Positions 55,678-64,000 of a DNA stretch of 64,000 nt are shown here, piece after piece. The notes below the pieces were generated by a model. The model made no database searches. It was not told the DNA's origin and saw nothing but the letters and a program-made list of their open reading frames with translations. A program made the position numbers and the translations under genes. This DNA comes from Vibrio qingdaonensis. GTDB lineage: Bacteria; Pseudomonadota; Gammaproteobacteria; Enterobacterales; Vibrionaceae. Within the stretch, counting starts at the first letter, position 1; the number at the start of each line of letters is the position of its first letter. The stretch covers positions 372,001 to 436,000 of the forward strand of contig NZ_JAKRRY010000001.1 in NCBI RefSeq assembly GCF_026191675.1, read 5' to 3'.

Positions 55678-56031
55678 ATGTTCCAACTACTTGTTTCGTT
55701 GCCCCCAGCCATTGCACTTTCTATTGCCATTGTAGCTGAGGTGATTGCCACTTCATTCATTCCAAAAACACAACAATTCACCAAGTTATCACCCAGTATT
55801 ATTGTGCTCATTGGTTACGGTATCGCTTTCTTTTTACTGTCCGTTACGGTCAAAACCATGCCCGTTGGCGTAGTGTACGCGATTTGGAGTGGTGCCGGTA
55901 TCGTGTTAGTCGCCACCGTTAGCTACTTTGTTTACGGTCAAAAACTCGATTTACCAGCATTAGTCGGCATTGGGTTTATTCTTGCCGGAGTTCTTATCGT
56001 GAACTTATTATCAAAAACCGTTGGTCACTAA
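55678..56031 (+). CDS. Small multidrug resistance (SMR/EmrE-type) transporter
   Basis: A 117-residue four-helix inner-membrane transporter. The membrane-embedded glutamate is in IAIVAEVIATSF (TM1) and the signature GVVYAIWSGAGIVLVATVSYFVYGQKLDLPALVGIGFI covers TM3 and TM4 (split here: VVYAIWSGAGIV, then GQKLDLPALVG). It would exchange protons for cationic drugs or polyamines. Start is uncertain: ATG 55678 gives the normal family length; a GTG at 55651 would add nine residues. Convergent with the LysR gene. Confidence 0.87.
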   Translation: MFQLLVSLPPAIALSIAIVAEVIATSFIPKTQQFTKLSPSIIVLIGYGIAFFLLSVTVKTMPVGVVYAIWSGAGIVLVATVSYFVYGQKLDLPALVGIGFILAGVLIVNLLSKTVGH

Positions 56032-56062
56032 ACACACATTGCCGTTTAACAACCATAAAAGA

Positions 56063-56096
56063 AGACAAGGCCGGATAGACTGCGCCTGCCTTGTCT
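56063..56096 (-). terminator. Inverted repeat between the SMR and LysR genes
   Basis: AGACAAGGC (56063-56071) and GCCTTGTCT (56088-56096) with a 16-nt loop. Read leftward it is followed by TTCTTTTATG, so it may end the LysR transcript. The long loop keeps confidence low. Confidence 0.45.
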
Positions 56097-56106
56097 CATT
56101 GCACAC

Positions 56107-56976
56107 TTACGTGTGATTTTTAATGTATTCCATAAACGCTCTATCAGCGCGAGACAAATAGCCATCTTTACGCCATGCTAACGCAAGATCGACAAAAACA
56201 GGTGGATCAAACGAGACACCGCGCGTTTTGGGTTCGTGCTCCGTTACCAATTCTAATAAAGCGGTGATAGCAAAGTCTTGCTTTACTATGCTTAAAATCA
56301 TCGGCAGTAAGTTCGTTTCGTAAGAAAACTGCGCTTCTACCCCTCTTCTTTGACACTCTTCATCAATAAAATCCCGGTGAAAGTAACCCGGCTTGAACAT
56401 CACCAGCTCTTCTTGAAAGAACGCATCAAAGGTTAATGTGTCTTGCGACGCAAAAGGATGGTTCTTGCTCATCACCGCCACCATCTCTGAACGGTAAATG
56501 GGGTCGACATCTAAGTCATCCGGTACATCGGTGTTGCGAATAACACCTAAATCAATCTCCCCTGCCAGTAGCATTTTACGAATATCTTGCGTGCCCGCTT
56601 CAACCACTGTCATTTTTAAGTTGGGGTACTGTGATTTAAACGCCATGATGATTTTTGGGAAAAAATAGCTCCCCATCATGCTCGGAGTGCCTAAACGCAC
56701 TTCCCCTTTCAGCAAACCTTTCAGCTCATCGATTGCCAACGTTGCATCGTCGACTTGTTGTAATATTTTTTGTGCGTGAGGTTTCAACGCCCGCCCTTCC
56801 TGAGTCAACACCACCTGCTTGTCGATCCGGGAAAAGAGCTGAACACCCAACTGTTGTTCAAATTTTTTAATTGAGATACTTAACGCCGGTTGAGCAATGT
56901 TTACCTTCTTTGCTGCTCGGGTAAAGTTTTGCTCTCGAGCCACCGCGAGGAAATGTTTGAGCTGTCGAATATTCAT
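56107..56976 (-). CDS. LysR-family transcriptional regulator
   Basis: A 289-residue LysR regulator. The N-terminal winged helix-turn-helix (MNIRQLKHFLAVAREQNFTRAAKKVNIAQPALSISIKKFEQQLGVQLF in parts, residues 1-48) is typical. The effector domain starts at GEVRLGTPSMMGSYFFPKI (about residue 90). It is divergent from the MFS transporter gene and, as usual for the family, probably controls it. An 11-bp inverted repeat starts 7 nt before its ATG. Confidence 0.9.
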   Translation of the reverse strand: MNIRQLKHFLAVAREQNFTRAAKKVNIAQPALSISIKKFEQQLGVQLFSRIDKQVVLTQEGRALKPHAQKILQQVDDATLAIDELKGLLKGEVRLGTPSMMGSYFFPKIIMAFKSQYPNLKMTVVEAGTQDIRKMLLAGEIDLGVIRNTDVPDDLDVDPIYRSEMVAVMSKNHPFASQDTLTFDAFFQEELVMFKPGYFHRDFIDEECQRRGVEAQFSYETNLLPMILSIVKQDFAITALLELVTEHEPKTRGVSFDPPVFVDLALAWRKDGYLSRADRAFMEYIKNHT

Positions 56977-56982
56977 ATAAAC

Positions 56983-57016
56983 AAAATATATTATGATGAT
57001 ATTTTTAATATATTTT
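56983..57016. promoter_or_regulatory. Perfect inverted repeat in the LysR-MFS divergent promoter
   Basis: AAAATATATTA (56983-56993) and TAATATATTTT (57006-57016) are perfect complements around a 12-nt spacer. The size and place fit a LysR operator; AT-richness means chance or promoter overlap is possible. Confidence 0.55.
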
Positions 57017-57093
57017 ATTTATTATCATTCAGGTGATAATTTCGTCACATTGCTGCATTTTAGTCGGCATTTAGAAACCAAATGAGGTGATTT

Positions 57094-58296
57094 GTGATTG
57101 AACGACATTCAGCAGAATATAGTAAAGTGACTTGGGGACTTTCACTCGGCTCATTTCTGGTATTTTGTAATCTATATGTCTTTCAACCAATCCTGCCCCA
57201 ACTCTCACAGCATTTTGCGGTTTCTGAAACCGAAATCAATTGGGTCTTTGCCGCTGCAACCTTAGCACTCTCCCTTTCATTGGTGCCATGGGCAATCAGT
57301 TCAGAGAGCTTGGGACGGCGCGCGGTCATGTTAACGGGGCTATTTCTACTGCCTGTCATCGGCGCATTAATGCTACTTACGACAAGCTTATTATCCCTTG
57401 TTATGCTGCGCGCGTTAATGGGGTTTGCTTTAGCCGCATTTGCCTCTGTTGCTGTCGCCTATATGGTTGAGGAGCTCTCTAGCGAAGCATTTAACAATGC
57501 GATTGGCGGTTACATTGCAGCCAATTCTTTGGGGGGAATCGCCGGCCGTATCGCAGGGGGCGTATTAACCGATATATTTGATTGGCAAACCGCTGTCATT
57601 GTTATCGCTTGCTTTACCTTTGTATGCGTCTTAATAGTGGCATGGCTGCTTCCGCAACAAAAACACTTTAAACCCACTAGAGGCATGTTCCGCCACCACA
57701 ACCGAGCCTTAGTGATGCATCTCTCCAATCGCAATATATGGCTTGCCATGCTTATTGGCGGGGTAAATTTTGCCTTGTTTGTTAACCTATATTCAGTCAT
57801 GGGGTTTCGGCTAGTCAGTGAGCCTCACAACCTGCCCATCGCAATGGCGGCACTGATTTTTCTTTGCTACCTCGCTGGTACACTAAGCTCCAAATGGAGT
57901 GGTATTTGGAGTCGTCACTTTCCCCCTATCACCGGAATGGCGCTCGGTGCGACCATTAGCCTATGTGGGATGCTCATTGCCATTGTCGACACCATTCCAG
58001 CAATGGTTGTTGGGTTACTATTCATTAGTGGCGGCGCGTTCTTTACGCATACCTTAGCCTATGCATGGGTAAGCCAAAAAGCGCAACAGGCCAAAGCGAC
58101 CGCAACTGCATTATATTTGGTGCACTATTACATAGGCGGCAGTTTAGGGGGATTCTTTCTACTTTATTGCTGGCAACACTCTCAATGGCTCGGGGTCGTA
58201 GAAGGAGGGGGAATATTATACTTACTGCTATTCGCACTTTGTTGGAAGCTAAAACTCGTCAGTGAGTCTGTGCTAACCGTCAACTCTCCCGCTTAA
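57094..58296 (+). CDS. MFS transporter (YnfM-like)
   Basis: A 400-residue major facilitator of about twelve membrane segments, of the YnfM type. Landmarks are the first-half loop motif SESLGRRAVMLTGLF and FASVAVAYMVEELSSE. The start is GTG 57094 after GAGGTGA. It has a long middle cytoplasmic loop (about residue 195). The substrate is not deducible. Divergent from its likely LysR regulator. Confidence 0.86.
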   Translation: MIERHSAEYSKVTWGLSLGSFLVFCNLYVFQPILPQLSQHFAVSETEINWVFAAATLALSLSLVPWAISSESLGRRAVMLTGLFLLPVIGALMLLTTSLLSLVMLRALMGFALAAFASVAVAYMVEELSSEAFNNAIGGYIAANSLGGIAGRIAGGVLTDIFDWQTAVIVIACFTFVCVLIVAWLLPQQKHFKPTRGMFRHHNRALVMHLSNRNIWLAMLIGGVNFALFVNLYSVMGFRLVSEPHNLPIAMAALIFLCYLAGTLSSKWSGIWSRHFPPITGMALGATISLCGMLIAIVDTIPAMVVGLLFISGGAFFTHTLAYAWVSQKAQQAKATATALYLVHYYIGGSLGGFFLLYCWQHSQWLGVVEGGGILYLLLFALCWKLKLVSESVLTVNSPA

Positions 58297-58375
58297 CGGT
58301 TATTTTGAGTGATTATTAGCGAAACGTCTTCAGCGATCATATAATCCGATTTAAGAATTTTATCGGTAGAGTGTT

Positions 58376-58939
58376 ATGTCGTTACGAGAAGAAATTGTCC
58401 ACATTGAAGGGCAAGTCCAACAATGGTTAAAAGAGGTCGTAATCGGGCTAAATTTATGCCCTTTTGCTGCAAAACCAGAGCGCAATAAGCAGATCAAGAC
58501 CTTTGTCAGCTTAGCGAATAAAGAAGAAGGACTGCTAGAGGATATTTTGGGAGAACTCATGCTATTGGAGCAAACTGAGCCCGAAGACCTCGAAACGACT
58601 TTGGTCGTTGTGCCTAACATGCTTGATGACTTCATGGACTACAACTTCTTTATCGATTGGGTGGAAGCGCTCATTAAACAAAATGATTGGGAAGGCATCT
58701 ATCAAGTGGCTACCTTCCATCCAAATTACTGTTTTGGTGGTGCCGAACCTGAAGACGCAGAGAACCTGACGAACCGTTCCCCTTATCCTATTTTCCATTT
58801 AATTCGTGAAGCGAGTATGGCAAAAGTACTTAAGCACTACCCGGATCCAGACGCCATACCCGATAACAATATTGCCCGTGTCAGTGGCCTTAGTGAAGTT
58901 GAGCGTAAAAAACTATTCCCATATCTATTTGTCAGCTAA
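58376..58939 (+). CDS. DUF1415 protein
   Basis: A 187-residue soluble protein of the DUF1415 family, widespread in gammaproteobacteria but of unknown function. The opening WLKEVVIGLNLCPFAAKPE, the middle FMDYNFFIDWVEALI and the strongly conserved FHPNYCFGGAEPEDAENLTNRSPYP (in two parts) identify it. Cys residues at 28 and about 122 are conserved in the family. Alone in its transcript with a perfect 12-bp repeat after it. Confidence 0.88.
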   Translation: MSLREEIVHIEGQVQQWLKEVVIGLNLCPFAAKPERNKQIKTFVSLANKEEGLLEDILGELMLLEQTEPEDLETTLVVVPNMLDDFMDYNFFIDWVEALIKQNDWEGIYQVATFHPNYCFGGAEPEDAENLTNRSPYPIFHLIREASMAKVLKHYPDPDAIPDNNIARVSGLSEVERKKLFPYLFVS

Positions 58940-58959
58940 CTCGACCGATAGCCGTTAGC

Positions 58960-58997
58960 TTGACAGTATTCGTTTCTTTAGAGATGAATACTGTCAA
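58960..58997. repeat. Perfect 12-bp inverted repeat after the DUF1415 gene
   Basis: TTGACAGTATTC (58960-58971) and GAATACTGTCAA (58986-58997) are exact complements with a 14-nt loop. No T run follows, so a terminator role is uncertain; an operator or RNA hairpin is possible. Confidence 0.8.
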
Positions 58998-59111
58998 CGC
59001 TGGCATAACAAGAATGAGTGAGAACAGCAAAGTAACATTGCGATAATAGCGATTTCATCGTAACCAAGTGAGTGATAATTTCTCAGTATTCACCTATTAG
59101 AGACTATCGCT

Positions 59112-59240
59112 ATGAAAGCTTGGATCAAATTTATTCCACTCGTATTACTTATCACCTACTGCATCACCTACGACGTCATGGATTCAATGCAGCACAACGA
59201 TGCAAATACCCCATCTCAACAAGTGATTGCCAGCGATTAA
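59112..59240 (+). CDS. Possible 42-residue single-span membrane protein
   Basis: ATG 59112 to TAA 59240 encodes 42 residues: MKAWIKFIPLVLLITYCITY is a basic start plus one hydrophobic span, followed by an acidic, Gln/Asn-rich tail ending QQVIASD. It resembles the small membrane proteins often missed by annotation. There is only a weak ribosome-like AGAGA upstream. No known family. Confidence 0.45.
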   Translation: MKAWIKFIPLVLLITYCITYDVMDSMQHNDANTPSQQVIASD

Positions 59241-59413
59241 TCCTCGCCTTAGCGCATAAATGCAGATGCTCAACACCCTATCAAAGCTAGCGTGTAATCA
59301 CCCGTCATAAAGGCTTTACAAACGCTCACAAATTTCACTATTCCATATGGTGATAGGTAAAGTAATAACTGTTACCATCGCGCTCAAAAGTCGTGTGCGT
59401 CAATGGAGTAATC

Positions 59414-59677
59414 ATGAAAATGTCTCTTGCTATTTTTATGAGTAATGAAGACAGCGGTATCGAGCTTGCGCGCAGCAATGAGGTCAGCGAAAACGAATTA
59501 TTGGCGCAGTGGCATGCGATTCCACGAGCAAAAAACATCACAAGCCATTTTTTAGTACTAATGAGCGGGCACGAGCACATTAACGCAAAATTTATTGACG
59601 ACCCAGCGCTCAATCAGCTGCTTCATTTGTGGGGAAAATTCGACAGCTTTTACCAAGACCTATCGGAATGTGGCTAA
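59414..59677 (+). CDS. Small hypothetical protein
   Basis: An 87-residue soluble protein of unknown family, MKMSLAIFMSNEDSGIELAR onwards, with HFLVLMSGHEHINAKF in the middle and a helical end (LLHLWGKFDSFYQDLSECG). The ATG at 59414 follows GGAGTAATC, a good ribosome site, and a strong terminator lies 50 nt after the stop, which supports a real transcript. The 21 residues before ATG 59414 in the longer frame are unlikely to be used. Confidence 0.55.
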   Translation: MKMSLAIFMSNEDSGIELARSNEVSENELLAQWHAIPRAKNITSHFLVLMSGHEHINAKFIDDPALNQLLHLWGKFDSFYQDLSECG

Positions 59678-59726
59678 ATCACAACGTATTTACATTAGGT
59701 TTTTAGAAGGCAAACATCATCAAGTA

Positions 59727-59756
59727 AAAAGCCACCTCTTTCGAGGTGGCTTTTTG
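59727..59756 (+). terminator. Rho-independent terminator after the small hypothetical gene
   Basis: AAAAAGCCACCTC (59727-59739) pairs with GAGGTGGCTTTTT (59744-59756) around a 4-nt loop; a typical strong terminator. Confidence 0.92.
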
Positions 59757-60111
59757 TGACGAATCGGGACCCTAATTCCAAAACGTCGTTTCCAAAAAGT
59801 ACGTGTACCTTTTGAAACTGGCTGCCTAACAAAAGCTATTCACCGCCTGTCAGACATTAACCATAAACAACCGAGCGATCGCCACTCCATCATTTTTAAT
59901 CCAATAAAAGTATATGACGTGATAGTCTCATAAGCAAAACCTTGTAAGATATCAATCACTTTGTATATGAACCTTATAGAATGACCACTAATTTTACAAG
60001 ATAAAATTAGTCACAGAGTGTGTCCTCTCCTTCACGATGCTAACTTAATCTAGCTATAACGAAACGCGTTTGATAGGATCACAAGCACTGTTGCCTAACG
60101 AATAATTATCA
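59757..60111. other. Intergenic region, about 355 bases
   Basis: AT-rich and without a convincing ORF. It holds an imperfect hairpin (59788-59818, arms GTTTCCAAAAAGTAC and GTACCTTTTGAAAC) and the promoter region of the pyrophosphohydrolase gene. Nothing else was recognised. Confidence 0.5.
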
Positions 60112-60684
60112 ATGAAACTAACAAAACTGACACCAGAGATTTTTGCCCACCTTTATCGTGATATCACTGAGTTTCGTGCCACGTTCGACTTACCGGTTAA
60201 CGCACCCGAGACACTAGACGACGCAGCCGACACGCTGCACAGCTCGCTAGCTATTGAAGAGATGACGGAGCTTGCAGAAGCCGACTCAAAAGTAGAACAA
60301 GCTGATGCCATCATCGACTCGGTTTACGTATTGATGGGGCGACTGGTGCACTTAGGTGACGACAAAGTCGAAGCAAACGTAGCCATTAGCTATTTGATTG
60401 AATTGCTACTGCACGTGGCGGCGAATCGCAACATCGACTTCATCAAGTGCTGGGATGAAATCCATTCCAGCAACATGAGCAAAGTTTGTCGTAACGAACA
60501 AGAGTACGCAGAAACAGAAGCGCATTATGCGACCCAAGGCATCACTTTGATGGCCGTTCAAAAAGGGGCTTACGTGATTGCTAAGTGTGCGGAAGACTTC
60601 GTCTCTGATGCGAAAACGATTCGTAAAGGCAAAGTACTCAAGTCGGTTTACTACCGCCCTGCTGACTTAGCACCTATTGTTTAA
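60112..60684 (+). CDS. Nucleoside triphosphate pyrophosphohydrolase-like protein (PRA-PH/MazG superfamily)
   Basis: A 190-residue all-alpha NTP pyrophosphohydrolase-like protein. The metal-binding pattern EEMTELAEADSKVEQADAIIDSVYVLMG (about residues 59-86) has the ExxE...DxxxD arrangement of the family. The C-terminal 80 residues are less conserved, and contain CWDEIHSSNMSKV, seen in PRA-PH-like proteins. The substrate may be a modified nucleotide. Terminator at 60709. Confidence 0.8.
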   Translation: MKLTKLTPEIFAHLYRDITEFRATFDLPVNAPETLDDAADTLHSSLAIEEMTELAEADSKVEQADAIIDSVYVLMGRLVHLGDDKVEANVAISYLIELLLHVAANRNIDFIKCWDEIHSSNMSKVCRNEQEYAETEAHYATQGITLMAVQKGAYVIAKCAEDFVSDAKTIRKGKVLKSVYYRPADLAPIV

Positions 60685-60708
60685 CGCTAATTTCTAGTCT
60701 GTATTATA

Positions 60709-60732
60709 AAAAAGGGTCTTACGACCCTTTTT
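60709..60732. terminator. Bidirectional terminator between convergent genes
   Basis: AAAAAGGGTC (60709-60718) pairs with GACCCTTTTT (60723-60732) with loop TTAC. It serves the pyrophosphohydrolase gene and the GH63 gene. Confidence 0.88.
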
Positions 60733-60784
60733 CTTCATGTTATTTGAGGGTAGCTTAGAGTTTGGCTATAAACATACAAATCAT

Positions 60785-63169
<2,385 letters not shown>

Positions 63170-63205
63170 TTAACCTTTACCAAAGCTATTATTTGCTCAA
63201 AAGAA

Positions 63206-63228
63206 AGGGCATCAACACTGGATGCCCT
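63206..63228 (-). terminator. Stem-loop between the permease and ygjK-like genes
   Basis: AGGGCATC (63206-63213) and GATGCCCT (63221-63228) pair around a 7-nt loop. Read leftward it is followed by TTTCTTTT, so it may be a partial terminator that lowers ygjK expression relative to the permease. Confidence 0.6.
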
Positions 63229-63241
63229 CTACACAATCGAA

Positions 63242-64000
<759 letters not shown>

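Noticed and set aside
59072..59290. 72-codon ORF on the plus strand
   Set aside because: The overlapping 42-codon frame at 59112 has a clear membrane-protein pattern; the 72-codon frame has an odd composition and poor start.

Overview
The window reads as a chromosomal segment of a marine gammaproteobacterium of the family Vibrionaceae, most likely a Vibrio. The left 20 kb carries the gene order serC / hybrid sensor kinase and response regulator / tfoX / lysO / panP / hexR / iron alcohol dehydrogenase / grxA / YbjL-type transporter. From memory this is the arrangement around VC1145-VC1159 of Vibrio cholerae. The aspartate decarboxylase PanP and the competence regulator TfoX are also typical of vibrios. 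No tRNA, rRNA, CRISPR array, prophage or insertion sequence was recognised.

Layout. (1) 1-18.1 kb: conserved core. It holds serC (cut by the left edge), a DUF945 protein, a two-component pair, a small outer-membrane protein, tfoX with a leader hairpin over its ribosome binding site, an HDOD protein, lysO, panP, hexR, grxA and a transporter, then the murein-peptide pair mppA/mpaA (16.4-19.0 kb). (2) 19.0-33.1 kb: a glycosyltransferase, then a long, tightly packed minus-strand operon. Read 5' to 3' it encodes a receiver-PP2C phosphatase (RsbU-like), a STAS antagonist (RsbV-like), a sugar nucleotidyltransferase, an RsbW-like kinase, a GH2 lipoprotein, a BcsA-like membrane glycosyltransferase, three tandem DUF3131 proteins and a secreted repeat-type protein. 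I read it as a polysaccharide synthesis and export locus with its own partner-switching regulator. (3) 33.2-45.2 kb: a divergent outer-membrane beta-barrel gene broken by one in-frame amber codon, a giant RTX protein of about 1,480 residues, a convergent type I secretion operon ending in two small zinc-ribbon genes, a YdcF-like gene and a fourth DUF3131 protein. (4) 45.3-47.3 kb: RidA, a PanE-like reductase and a small glutaredoxin. (5) 47.3-55.5 kb: a complete nosRZDFYL operon for nitrous oxide reduction behind a perfect FNR-type box. (6) 55.6-64 kb: an SMR pump, a LysR/MFS divergent pair, DUF1415, two small ORFs, an NTP pyrophosphohydrolase, and a YgjK-like GH63 lipoprotein behind a YgjI-like amino-acid/polyamine permease cut by the right edge.

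How the genes could work together. The 19-45 kb block looks like one surface-matrix island. Sugar nucleotide supply, a synthase, cell-envelope carbohydrate-active proteins, an outer-membrane barrel, and a secreted calcium-binding RTX protein with its own exporter sit around an RsbU/V/W switch. The sequence contains no sigma factor next to the switch, so the final target of the antagonist and kinase is unknown. This block is the strongest candidate for an undescribed system. All functional statements are inferred from protein sequence read by eye; no database search was run.
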